49,569 bases of DNA from Candidatus Saccharimonadota bacterium (GTDB lineage: Bacteria; Patescibacteriota; Saccharimonadia; Saccharimonadales; UBA4665), in the NCBI GenBank assembly GCA_029288425.1, contig JARIHD010000026.1, positions 1 to 49,569 on the forward strand, in the 5' to 3' direction. How positions within the stretch are numbered: the stretch's first letter is position 1; each line of letters opens with the position of its first letter. Shown here piece after piece: positions 17,689 through 24,716 of the stretch. The position numbers and the translations under genes are program-made. The notes under the pieces are model-generated. The model was not told the origin of the DNA and searched no databases. It saw only the letters and a program-made list of their open reading frames with translations.

Positions 17689-18123
17689 ATGTTCAAGCGT
17701 ATTCGCAAAACAATTGCAATAGCTGCTGCCAGTTTGGCCCTCGCGGTCATACCAGCATTGGCACTCTCACCTGCCTTGGTCTCGGCTCAAGGTACACCTA
17801 CGGCTAATGGCCCTAATATTCGTGAAAACTTAAAGTGTGGTTCTACGTTGACTACCACCGGCACGGGCTGTGATGTCCAGAGTGGTACCAAGAGTATTAA
17901 TGATATGATCACCACTATCATCAACATCTTCTCAATCTTGGTTGGTATCGTGTCGGTTGTGATGATTATCTACGGCGGTTTCCGTTATGTTACCTCTGGT
18001 GGTGATTCCGGTAACGTGAGCAGCGCCAAAAACACAATTATCTACGCCATCATTGGTTTGGTAATTGTGGCGCTCGCCCAGTTCATCGTTCAGTTCGTTT
18101 TGGATAAGGTGACGCAGCAGTAA
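17689..18123 (+). CDS. VirB2/TrbC-like pilin 6, probable major pilin
   Basis: 144 aa from the ATG at 17689, which has AGAAAGGA 7 nt upstream. The in-frame TTG at 17626 is the -35 box of the promoter and is rejected as a start. A signal peptide (~1-34, cleavage near VSAQG) is followed by a ~45-residue exported region with two cysteines (C50, C59) and two spans around FRYVTSGGDSGNVSSAKNTI. It has its own promoter, a good SD and a strong terminator, unlike its five neighbours, which suggests high expression as the main pilus subunit (inference). Confidence 0.8.
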   Translation: MFKRIRKTIAIAAASLALAVIPALALSPALVSAQGTPTANGPNIRENLKCGSTLTTTGTGCDVQSGTKSINDMITTIINIFSILVGIVSVVMIIYGGFRYVTSGGDSGNVSSAKNTIIYAIIGLVIVALAQFIVQFVLDKVTQQ

Positions 18124-18143
18124 AAGCTTCGGCAATTCTATAA

Positions 18144-18180
18144 ATAAAATACCGCCCAGGATTGCCGGGCGGTATTTTAT
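18144..18180 (+). terminator. Rho-independent terminator of the pilin operon
   Basis: A perfect 14-bp stem (18144-18157 with 18167-18180), with a CCGCCC/GGGCGG core and ATTTTAT following, and a 9-nt loop. It begins 21 bp after the last pilin stop. Symmetric A/T flanks allow action in both directions. Confidence 0.88.
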
Positions 18181-18219
18181 TATGCCCTGCCCCCTTGACT
18201 AATACTATGAGCTCAAAAT

Positions 18220-18254
18220 AAAATACCCCCGGCCATTTCGGCGGAGGTATTTTT
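18220..18254 (-). terminator. Rho-independent terminator of the Hsp20 gene
   Basis: Read on the minus strand, a G+C hairpin (AATACCTCC with GGGGGTATT, one mismatch) is followed by TTTTATTTT. It lies 22 bp past the Hsp20 stop, back to back with the pilin terminator. Confidence 0.78.
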
Positions 18255-18276
18255 ACAAACGGGATTGCTCTTGAAA

Positions 18277-18750
18277 CTAGAGAACTTGTATTTTCTTCAC
18301 AGTATCTTGTTTGACCTTGGTAAAGCTGATGGTCAGGACGCCATCCTTGAGGACGGCCTCAATTTCTTCTTCTTTAACAGGTACGGGCAATGCGATGCTG
18401 CGTGAGAATTCACCCCAGTAGCATTCCTGGACAAAGTAATTTACAACATCATCTTCGCTGCCAGCAGACAATGTGCCGCGAATGCTCAATGTGTTGTCGG
18501 CAATACTTACGTCTAGGTCATGCTTGTTAACGCCCGCTGTACGAGCCTTAACAACTAATCTTTCCTTGGTTTCATATACATCAACAGCGAGCTGCCCAGG
18601 CATATCGCTTTCATCCCACTCATCATCTACTGCTGGCTGAGGTACGGCTGCAGGATCGTCCACGATAGCAGCATCGTCGTCGCCCAAAAAGGCAGCGGAT
18701 AGTTCGTCCTCTTCCATCAGCAGGTCATCGTCGCGATTGCGTCGCGCCAT
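18277..18750 (-). CDS. Small heat shock protein, Hsp20/alpha-crystallin family
   Basis: 157 aa from the ATG at 18750, chosen for the GGAGGG about 8 nt upstream; the frame extends 31 codons further without support. An acidic N-terminal arm (~1-55) leads into the alpha-crystallin domain (~55-150): LAVDVYETKERLVVKARTAGV, DLDVSIADNTLSIRG, RSIALPVPV and LKDGVLTISF are standard strands. It holds unfolding proteins for refolding by other chaperones such as GroEL. A CIRCE element is not present here. Confidence 0.93.
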   Translation of the reverse strand: MARRNRDDDLLMEEDELSAAFLGDDDAAIVDDPAAVPQPAVDDEWDESDMPGQLAVDVYETKERLVVKARTAGVNKHDLDVSIADNTLSIRGTLSAGSEDDVVNYFVQECYWGEFSRSIALPVPVKEEEIEAVLKDGVLTISFTKVKQDTVKKIQVL

Positions 18751-18807
18751 AGTTGTTACCCTCCACTGAGTTAATATCAATAGTCCTTGCGTTTTTGTGT
18801 TAATAGC

Positions 18808-18837
18808 AGTATAGCTTAGGGCCGAAACAGCGTGCAA
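18808..18837 (-). promoter_or_regulatory. Likely promoter of the Hsp20 gene
   Basis: On the minus strand, TTGCAC (18832-18837), 18 bp and TATACT (18808-18813) give a sigma70-like promoter with a leader of about 50 nt before the ATG at 18750. Confidence 0.42.
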
Positions 18838-18875
18838 CCCCAAAACCTTTTATTTACAACACAATAAACACAACA

Positions 18876-19562
18876 ATGCCGATTCTTGAATACATAATTA
18901 GCACGATTGCCCCTCACCTCTGTTTGAAATGCCACCGGGAGGGGGCGTTACTTTGTGGAGCTTGTATGCCAACGCTAGCTTCGCCGGTGCCGGAATGTAT
19001 TTTCTGTCATCGTCGTAAGGAGACTAAAGTCCATCCTCACGTCTGTCGGTCGTGCAGGCCTACCCTACCTTTTGATTGTTTAGTAATTGCGGCAGACTAC
19101 GAAGGTATAGCTAAAAATTTAGTTCATAAACTCAAGTTTGAGCGGGCCCGTTCAGCCGCCTATCCGATGGCTGAAATTTTGGCGCAATACGTCTCCTCTG
19201 TTCCGGTTGCAAGCGGGATTGTCACTCACCTTCCCACTGCTAGCAGGCGCATCAGACAGCGAGGTTATGACCAGTCGGCACTAGTGGCGAAGTTTCTGGC
19301 GCGTAACCTCGGGCTTCCTTATGCTGCGCTGCTCCATCGTCAAGGTGATAAGCGTCAGCTCGGACAAGGCCGGCGTATACGGCAGGTACAGCTGGAAGGT
19401 GCCTTTTGGACGGCAGCGCATCTGCAAAACAAACACGTCATACTAGTTGATGATGTAATTACAACGGGTGCCAGTACTGTGCGCGCTGCTACGGTGCTGC
19501 GCGAGGCTGGCGCAGATTCCATTACAGTTGCTATATTTGCCCGAGCAGCCAGGAGAAGTTGA
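18876..19562 (+). CDS. comFC: ComF-family phosphoribosyltransferase-like protein
   Basis: 228 aa. Two N-terminal zinc-binding CxxC pairs (LCLKC..LLCGAC, then CIFCH and CRSC, ~residues 16-59) precede a PRTase fold. Its binding loop is HVILVDDVITTGASTVRAA near 187-205, and the family segment RIRQRGYDQSALVA is near 125-138. ComF proteins are needed for DNA uptake during transformation; Saccharibacteria usually keep them with type IV pili. The stop codon overlaps the -35 of the next tRNA promoter. Confidence 0.9.
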   Translation: MPILEYIISTIAPHLCLKCHREGALLCGACMPTLASPVPECIFCHRRKETKVHPHVCRSCRPTLPFDCLVIAADYEGIAKNLVHKLKFERARSAAYPMAEILAQYVSSVPVASGIVTHLPTASRRIRQRGYDQSALVAKFLARNLGLPYAALLHRQGDKRQLGQGRRIRQVQLEGAFWTAAHLQNKHVILVDDVITTGASTVRAATVLREAGADSITVAIFARAARRS

Positions 19563-19587
19563 ATAAAGCTAACACGCTTGCTATAAT
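19559..19587 (+). promoter_or_regulatory. Promoter of tRNA-Ser(UGA)
   Basis: TTGAAT (19559-19564), exactly 17 bp, TATAAT (19582-19587). The predicted start is ~27 nt before the tRNA. The -35 overlaps the comF stop codon. Confidence 0.7.
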
Positions 19588-19620
19588 TACCTCTGTTACA
19601 AATCAAAATACCGCGCCTAT

Positions 19621-19710
19621 GGAAGGGTGTCCGAGCGGTTTAAGGAAACGGTCTTGAAAACCGTCGTGCCGGCAACGGTACCGTGGGTTCGAATCCCACC
19701 CCTTCCGCCA
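19621..19710 (+). tRNA. tRNA-Ser (anticodon UGA)
   Basis: A class II tRNA of 90 nt with a long variable arm. Acceptor GGAAGGG pairs with CCCTTCC. The anticodon stem ACGGT/ACCGT encloses CTTGAAA, anticodon TGA. The T arm has GGTTCGAATCC. CCA is encoded. Confidence 0.95.
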
Positions 19711-19723
19711 TTGTTTAAAAAAC

Positions 19724-19745
19724 AGCCCCGCAAGGGCTTTTTTTG
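19724..19745 (+). terminator. Terminator after tRNA-Ser(UGA)
   Basis: AGCCC-loop-GGGCT hairpin followed by a run of seven T, 14 bp after the tRNA CCA end. Confidence 0.8.
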
Positions 19746-19812
19746 TTGGCTACAATTACCCTTTCCCTCAGGGATGATATCTGTTAAAATTGGCTCTATT
19801 AGCACTTCAGCT

Positions 19813-19905
19813 GGAGAGGTACCCAAGTGGCTGAAGGGGACGGTTTGCTAAATCGTTAGGGGGGCGCGAGTCCCCGCGAGGGTTCGAATCCCTCTCTCTC
19901 CGCCA
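19813..19905 (+). tRNA. tRNA-Ser (anticodon GCU)
   Basis: A class II tRNA of 93 nt. Acceptor GGAGAGG pairs with TCTCTCC (one G-U pair). The anticodon loop TTGCTAA gives anticodon GCT. A long G/C variable arm and the T arm GAGGG/CCCTC are present. CCA is encoded. Confidence 0.95.
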
Positions 19906-19939
19906 TCTAAGACGCCCGGTTCTGCCGGGCTTTTTAGAT
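19906..19939 (+). terminator. Terminator after tRNA-Ser(GCU)
   Basis: Hairpin GCCCGG/CCGGGC (19914-19919 with 19925-19930) followed by TTTTT, inside an outer TCTAA/TTAGA pairing. It abuts the tRNA 3' end. Confidence 0.82.
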
Positions 19940-19991
19940 GGCTGCATTTTGTACTTTTATAAGTACTTGCAACAGTGATACAATAACGCTT

Positions 19992-20642
19992 ATGAATGGG
20001 GATGAGCCTGAGAAGCACGCGACCGAACCGGTGCAAAGGTCGACTGACGCGCCAGCCGCAGAGTCAACACCTCAAAAGCAGTCAGCATCGCCTGAACCCG
20101 CGAGTCCTTGGGCGTATAACACGACAAGCCCGGCTCAACCCCAGCTCGGGGATGACTTTGACATGGGCCCTCTGCCAGGCATGCCTGTGGATGTCTCTTG
20201 GACCGCTTCCGAATTTATTGCACATAATAAAGGCATCGGGTGGTATATAGGGCTTGCCGTATTTACTGTCGCCATTGACATTCTGCTGTTTGTTTGGACT
20301 CACGACATTCTGACGATGGTCGTTCTGCCCGTATTTGCCGTACTTTTTGGAATTATCGCTGCACGTAAACCAAGAGTGATGGAATACAAACTGAATGCGG
20401 CGGGCCTGTCTATCGGCGAAAAATTTTATTCTTTTGCAGATTTCAAATCGTTTTCAATTCAAGATGATGGTGCATTTTCGAGCATCACCTTTCTGCCGGT
20501 CAAGCGTTTTATGCCGCCGGTCAGCATTTTCTATGAGCCCAAAGACGAAGAGCGTGTTCTGCAGGTGCTGGCCCAGTATCTGCCCATGGAGCACCGCGAA
20601 CATGATGTAGCCGATCGCCTGGCCCGCCGCATTCGTTTTTAG
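19992..20642 (+). CDS. Conserved membrane protein with two central spans, unknown
   Basis: 216 aa from the ATG at 19992. TACAAT ends 7 nt upstream and there is no SD, so a leaderless message is likely; the frame open from 19938 lies partly upstream of that promoter. A polar Pro/Gln/Ser-rich N-terminus (~1-65) is followed by two close spans (~82-103, ~106-124) and a C-terminal beta-rich domain (~130-216) with PRVMEYKLNAAGLSIG and SFADFKSFSIQDD, reminiscent of PH-like membrane proteins. No family name can be given from sequence alone. Confidence 0.72.
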   Translation: MNGDEPEKHATEPVQRSTDAPAAESTPQKQSASPEPASPWAYNTTSPAQPQLGDDFDMGPLPGMPVDVSWTASEFIAHNKGIGWYIGLAVFTVAIDILLFVWTHDILTMVVLPVFAVLFGIIAARKPRVMEYKLNAAGLSIGEKFYSFADFKSFSIQDDGAFSSITFLPVKRFMPPVSIFYEPKDEERVLQVLAQYLPMEHREHDVADRLARRIRF

Positions 20643-20695
20643 ACATAAACAAAAGCGTGTTATAAAATAAAGCCACTAAGCTGGAGGGTTTTTGG

Positions 20696-21076
20696 ATGGA
20701 CAATGAACAGCGCCGGGCAATCGCACGCAGTGTTGCAATCTTGGTGGCGGGAATCATTATTGTTGGCGTTATTATTTGGGCAATTTTCTACCGCGGCACC
20801 GATGAGAAGAAAAATACCGGCAACACTTCCCCGCCCACCTCGCAGCAATCCGAAAAAAAGACCGCTGACGCGGGTAATCAAAAAACAAATGAACCTAAGC
20901 CTGCTACAGCTTCGAACCAGCCAAACACAACGTCGCAAAATTCGCGCCCGCAGCAATTGGCTAATGTCGGACCTGGCAGTCTGTGGCCGCTATTTATTGG
21001 AGCAGTCGCGGGAGGAACTACTTTTCATGTGTTGCTCCGGCGCTATCGCCAGCATCTAATCGTCCGGCTGCGGTGA
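20696..21076 (+). CDS. Small two-span protein with degenerate sortase-type C-terminus
   Basis: 126 aa. An N-terminal span (~13-32) is followed by a ~55-residue Thr/Asn/Gln/Lys-rich low-complexity stretch like a surface stalk. The C-terminus has LANVGPG (88-94), a hydrophobic segment (~96-113) with a His, then RRYR and more basic residues. That is the layout of a sorting signal, with Val where LANTG has Thr. A class-E-like sortase and a LANTG gene are at 42.4-43.3 kb. The ATG has GGAGGG upstream and TATAAA further up. Confidence 0.62.
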   Translation: MDNEQRRAIARSVAILVAGIIIVGVIIWAIFYRGTDEKKNTGNTSPPTSQQSEKKTADAGNQKTNEPKPATASNQPNTTSQNSRPQQLANVGPGSLWPLFIGAVAGGTTFHVLLRRYRQHLIVRLR

Positions 21077-21080
21077 GTGC

Positions 21081-21677
21081 TCAGGCTGTATCTTTTTGCA
21101 AAACGGAGGTTAAGGGTAGCCGACAAAGTCTAAGGCCGTGATTTATTGTTATTCGCAACCTACTGTCATCCGTATAGCCCGGATAGAGCTTAAAAAGACG
21201 TTCTTGGATAGTTTGGTGATCACCTACTTCAGTGCCGCTCAGCACTTGCCAGCTTAGAAATTTTGCCACTAATTCGTACATCCCTTGATAATTGCGCTCC
21301 GGAAACGGGCCTGCACTAAATGGAGTAATTTTATATTCCGACCCCAATACATGGTCAAAAATGAGGCTACTTCTGTCGAGATGTGAATCAGTAGTTATTA
21401 AGCCAAGTGTCCGTTGAGCGTTTCTGCGCAGTATATCTTTTACAGCCAGTGCGTCACCGATTGTATCAAGCGACCAGTCTGCCATGGCTATCGCATTACG
21501 CGGCACGCCTTGATTTACTGCGCTATTCCCCATTTGTGCTGCGCTAGGCGCGCCTGTTGTTATGACGTGTCCAGCTAGGCCAGCCTCGTATAGCTCAACC
21601 ATCTTGTTTGTGCGCTGCTGGCATTCATCGCTCGTTGGCGCGCCTAACACTACTAATGTATCGAGGTGTTCAATCAT
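21081..21677 (-). CDS. DUF218 (YdcF/SanA-like) protein
   Basis: 198 aa. It shows the DUF218 pattern: DTLVVLGAP, then ELYEAGLAGHVITTGA, a D-x2-TIGDALAVKDIL motif in the middle, and TTDSHLDRS. These cytoplasmic or membrane-linked proteins bind nucleotide-like ligands; some are tied to envelope biogenesis or vancomycin sensitivity (SanA). No membrane span is visible, unlike SanA. It is monocistronic and convergent with the preceding gene, with 4 bp between. Confidence 0.7.
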   Translation of the reverse strand: MIEHLDTLVVLGAPTSDECQQRTNKMVELYEAGLAGHVITTGAPSAAQMGNSAVNQGVPRNAIAMADWSLDTIGDALAVKDILRRNAQRTLGLITTDSHLDRSSLIFDHVLGSEYKITPFSAGPFPERNYQGMYELVAKFLSWQVLSGTEVGDHQTIQERLFKLYPGYTDDSRLRITINHGLRLCRLPLTSVLQKDTA

Positions 21678-21720
21678 AAAATGTATCTCGTGAATTGGAG
21701 TCTTCTACCCACTATAATAA

Positions 21721-21748
21721 GAAAAAGGACTCCCAGAAAAAAGTCCTT
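21721..21748 (-). terminator. Terminator after tRNA-Arg
   Basis: Minus strand hairpin AAGGACT/AGTCCTT followed by TTTTTC, starting 12 nt after the tRNA CCA end. Confidence 0.7.
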
Positions 21749-21760
21749 AGTATAAACATT

Positions 21761-21837
21761 TGGTACACCCGGCAGGATTCGAACCTACGACCTTTGGCTC
21801 CGCAAGCCAACGCTCTATCCAGCTGAGCTACGGGTGC
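21761..21837 (-). tRNA. tRNA-Arg (anticodon GCG)
   Basis: 77 nt including encoded CCA. Acceptor GCACCCG pairs with CGGGTGT (G-U at the end). The D arm has GCTCAGCTGGATAGAGC. The anticodon stem TTGGC/GCCAA encloses TTGCGGA, anticodon GCG. The T arm is GTAGG/CCTGC (one mismatch at the wobble). GCG is unusual, since most bacteria use ACG (inosine) for CGN arginine codons. Confidence 0.9.
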
Positions 21838-21902
21838 GTATTTTTGTAACAGAGGTAATGATAGCACATTCTCTGCGCAATTGCTAGCTGTATTCTGACT
21901 CG

Positions 21903-21970
21903 GCATGCATATCTTTGTACGCTTCCGGACTGAGCGCAGCGAGGGAGGCTTAGTGCAAAGATATGCATGC
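21903..21970. repeat. Long inverted repeat between tRNA genes
   Basis: Perfect 15-nt arms, GCATGCATATCTTTG at 21903-21917 and its complement at 21956-21970, enclose 38 bp that include GAGCGCAGCGAGG. The 193 bp between tRNA-Arg and tRNA-Ser holds nothing else except the tRNA promoter. There is no T-run, so this is not a standard terminator. It could be a REP-like element or a structured RNA. Confidence 0.7.
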
Positions 21971-21989
21971 TTAGCCACTTACTCAAAGA

Positions 21990-22018
21990 TTGCAAGAACA
22001 ACAGAGGTGCTTTACAAT
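21990..22018 (+). promoter_or_regulatory. Promoter of tRNA-Ser(CGA)
   Basis: TTGCAA (21990-21995), 17 bp, TACAAT (22013-22018), with the predicted start only a few bases before the mature tRNA at 22031. Confidence 0.62.
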
Positions 22019-22030
22019 ATCCGCAGGAAT

Positions 22031-22121
22031 GGAGAGGTCGCATAGTTGGTCTAGTGCGCTGCACTCGAAATGCAGTATAGGGGCAACTCTATCGAGGGTT
22101 CGAATCCCTCCCTCTCCGCCA
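22031..22121 (+). tRNA. tRNA-Ser (anticodon CGA)
   Basis: A class II tRNA of 91 nt. Acceptor GGAGAGG pairs perfectly with CCTCTCC. The anticodon stem CTGCA/TGCAG encloses CTCGAAA, anticodon CGA. The variable arm is long and CCA is encoded. Third serine tRNA within 2.5 kb. Confidence 0.95.
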
Positions 22122-22130
22122 ACATAAGAG

Positions 22131-22158
22131 CACGATCTTTAAGCGGTCGTGTTTTTTT
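22131..22158 (+). terminator. Terminator after tRNA-Ser(CGA)
   Basis: CACGATC/GGTCGTG stem (one G-U) with a 7-nt loop, then seven T. It overlaps the 3' end of the convergent membrane-protein gene. Confidence 0.8.
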
Positions 22159-23302
22159 GTTTGTTGGCGGTCTCTGTGCTGTCATTTTTATTTGGCGTTG
22201 GATCGCCAGGGGCGGCTTCGGGTGCATGCGGATCAAATTTGGTACCAGCCGTCGGCACGTCATTGCGGTACCCCATGGCTTCGTTCAGGGCTTGATTGTG
22301 TGCCGCCTTGGCTTGCCGTCCCAGCGTCCTTGCCAAAAAGAGCGCGGCTAGACCCAGGGCAACATACCCTATTGTAATGCCGAGCCACCAGTTTCGCAGT
22401 TGTCCACCCAAACCTTGAAGTACTTCGATGAGTTTGGTCTGAATGGCTACGAGCGTCGAATTTTGGTCGATGATAAACCGGCCGGCGTTACTAAGGAACC
22501 AACCAGCACCAAGCGCCAAAATCACACCGATTATACCATTTGTGATAAGAATTTTGCCGAGTGCCTTCAGTCCCGCCCGCTTGCTAGCGGCCCAAAAGAT
22601 TATGGCCGCAGCACATAGTGCCAAAACGACCGGTATGATAAATAGCGACCATACGAAGTACAGGTAGATCTGCGGCAGTGCCCGCAGATTATCACTGAGC
22701 GGCTGTTGGTTGCCGTCCAAAGTGGTGACCTGTTCGGCCGTGCCTGCAAATAGGCTGCTGGTTGCGGCCTGGCGTTCGGCGCTCTCGACAAGCGCAGCTT
22801 CTGAAACACCTGGAGGTCTACACGTCAAAGCTAGTAGCTCTTCTGGTGTAGTAGGTGTGGCAGCGGCATTTTTACATACAGGGAGCCCTTCCAGCTTTTG
22901 TTTCACTACATTACCGATATTTTTGGAAAAAAGCGCCCTGGGCGCACTTAAATCTGCGCCTATTTTAGGAGTGGCCGTTTGACCATGAATCCAGGCGTAC
23001 ACACTCCGGACATTTGTCTCAACGGTCGTCTGTAGATAACCGGGCGGAAAAGCCCCTATTACGGCACCGCGAATGGCGGGATTATCAAGGGCCAACTCTC
23101 CTTCCCCGTCCTTCTGCTTCGCCTGCTGATCAAAAATAGTTGGTGCCACTGTTGAATACAGGCCACTCGTACGCAGCGCGTCCAGAAGCGGGTCGGGTTT
23201 GCCTAGCACCATATAGATGCTTATAAATAGCGCAAGGGTCGTTAGGAGTGATGAAAATATGAGAGTTGCTAGGCCGAAGCCCAGACGGCGGAAAGCATTC
23301 AT
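22139..23302 (-). CDS. Multi-span membrane protein, unknown
   Basis: 387 aa from the ATG at 23302 (Met20 of the longer frame). TACAAT ends 6 nt upstream, giving a leaderless start, so the upstream 19 codons are untranslated. There is an N-terminal span (~9-31), a large exported domain (~35-205) with two cysteines, then three spans (~215-240, ~250-275, ~310-335) and a polar Asn/Thr/Lys-rich tail. It resembles poorly characterised Saccharibacteria membrane proteins; no enzyme motif is seen. The gene end overlaps the tRNA-Ser terminator. Confidence 0.7.
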   Translation of the reverse strand: MNAFRRLGFGLATLIFSSLLTTLALFISIYMVLGKPDPLLDALRTSGLYSTVAPTIFDQQAKQKDGEGELALDNPAIRGAVIGAFPPGYLQTTVETNVRSVYAWIHGQTATPKIGADLSAPRALFSKNIGNVVKQKLEGLPVCKNAAATPTTPEELLALTCRPPGVSEAALVESAERQAATSSLFAGTAEQVTTLDGNQQPLSDNLRALPQIYLYFVWSLFIIPVVLALCAAAIIFWAASKRAGLKALGKILITNGIIGVILALGAGWFLSNAGRFIIDQNSTLVAIQTKLIEVLQGLGGQLRNWWLGITIGYVALGLAALFLARTLGRQAKAAHNQALNEAMGYRNDVPTAGTKFDPHAPEAAPGDPTPNKNDSTETANKQKNTTA

Positions 23303-23382
23303 ACATTTATTGTAACGCATTCTGGCGCAAGCTGGCCGTTTGTGGCTAGTTTGTTGCAATTCTCAGGGGCAACTAGTATTAT

Positions 23383-24246
23383 ATGGCTATGGATGAGAAG
23401 GGTTTGGGACGCCGTCTGCAGGCGCTGCGTGTGAGCGCAGGTCTAACACAGCAATCGCTCTGCCAGCAGGCTGGACTGAGTTATTCGACGCTCACCAAAA
23501 TCGAACGCGGCGCCATCAAAGCCCCTTCTATTTTTACGATTCAGAGTATAGCTGTGGCCTTGGGAGTGGGACTGGATGAAATCATGCTGCACACAGCGCC
23601 CGCTGGGCGTCTAGCCCGCACTGTAAAAAAACACCGCTCCACCAGCGGAATCAGCTTTGTGTACTTTGATATAAATGGCTGTCTAGTGCGCTTCTACCAC
23701 CGAGCGTTTACGCGTTTGGCCGAGGTAAGCGGTGCCACGACCGACCTCATCGAAAGTACTTTTTGGCACTACAACGACGATGTTTGCCGCGGCGACATGA
23801 CTATGGCTGAATTCAACGCCGTCTTCGGCAAAGCCATTGGCCTGGATGACCTTAACTGGGCCGATTACTATTTGGAAACAGTTGATCCTATAGACGAAAT
23901 GCATGAATTGGTGCGTTGGGCGGCGGCGCATTACCGCATTGGACTCCTCACCAATACGATGCCGGGGCTGGTAGAGGCGATGATTGGCCGCGGACTGCTG
24001 CCTAAAGTCGACTACGAAGTTATCATCGATTCATCAGTAGTGAACGCAATCAAGCCGGAGGCAAAGATCTACGAGGTTGCGGCCGGTAAAGCGGGCTGCC
24101 CAGCCTCGGAGATTTTGCTGGTCGACGATGCCCGCATTAATCTAATGGCGGCCGAAAAACAAGGATGGCACGTGTTATGGTTTGACGACTACAATCCTGA
24201 CGAGTCAGTCGCCCGAATCCGTGCCGCACTTGAAATAGCCGACTAG
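23383..24246 (+). CDS. XRE-type HTH fused to a HAD-like hydrolase domain
   Basis: 287 aa. Residues ~8-68 form a Cro/C1-type helix-turn-helix (RLQALRVSAGLTQQSLCQQAGLSYSTLTKIERG). Residues ~90-285 form a HAD domain: motif I FVYFDINGCLV (Asp96, Asn98 where the general acid Asp is usual), motif II GLLTNT, Lys in IKPEAKIYEVA, motif IV LLVDDARIN with GWHVLWFDD. A DNA-binding domain coupled to a HAD fold suggests a metabolite-sensing regulator or regulated phosphatase. TTGTTG-17 bp-TAGTAT places transcription start near 23386-23390, so the second ATG (23389) may be the real, leaderless start. It abuts fur with no gap (TAG|CTA). Confidence 0.78.
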   Translation: MAMDEKGLGRRLQALRVSAGLTQQSLCQQAGLSYSTLTKIERGAIKAPSIFTIQSIAVALGVGLDEIMLHTAPAGRLARTVKKHRSTSGISFVYFDINGCLVRFYHRAFTRLAEVSGATTDLIESTFWHYNDDVCRGDMTMAEFNAVFGKAIGLDDLNWADYYLETVDPIDEMHELVRWAAAHYRIGLLTNTMPGLVEAMIGRGLLPKVDYEVIIDSSVVNAIKPEAKIYEVAAGKAGCPASEILLVDDARINLMAAEKQGWHVLWFDDYNPDESVARIRAALEIAD

Positions 24247-24675
24247 CTACGATTGCCCTGCCCTTTGTTGACATGCCGCGCAGCAGCCCTGAATCTCAAT
24301 TTGATGCGCCGAAGGCTCAAAGCCATTCTGTCGCGCCAAAGAAACGATAAAGGATTCGAGCTGCTGTTCATTTATCGGGGTTGTGCGTCCACATTCCAGG
24401 CAAGTCAAGTGATGATGATGCGCGGCGAACCGGTCGGTCAGTTCAATGCGGTATTTCCACCCCGTGTACAGACGCTGCACTATGCCCAACTCTTCAAACA
24501 GCTCGACCGCACGGTAGACGCTGGCTCTATCTGCAGTACGCACGCTTTCCACCAATGAATGCATACTCATGGGTTCTTGGCCTAAAAGCGCCTCAAAGAC
24601 GGCCGTACGGGCTGCGGTGCGGCTATAGCCGGCCTCTTTAAGTATTTGGTAGAAAGTTTCTTTTACTAAAGCCAT
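24247..24675 (-). CDS. Fur-family metal-responsive repressor
   Basis: 142 aa, normal size. An N-terminal winged helix (~1-80, with YSRTAARTAVFEALL and ASVYRAVELFEELGIV) and a dimerisation/metal domain with AAHHHHLTCLECGRT, plus two CxxC zinc sites (CLEC and CAAC near the end). It could be Fur, Zur or PerR type; the metal cannot be told. TAGACT ends 6 nt before the ATG, so it is probably leaderless with its own promoter in the 41-bp gap after valS. Confidence 0.9.
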   Translation of the reverse strand: MALVKETFYQILKEAGYSRTAARTAVFEALLGQEPMSMHSLVESVRTADRASVYRAVELFEELGIVQRLYTGWKYRIELTDRFAAHHHHLTCLECGRTTPINEQQLESFIVSLARQNGFEPSAHQIEIQGCCAACQQRAGQS

Positions 24676-24716
24676 GCCTTTAGTCTATAAAATTGCGACC
24701 GATTTGCAAAATGCTT

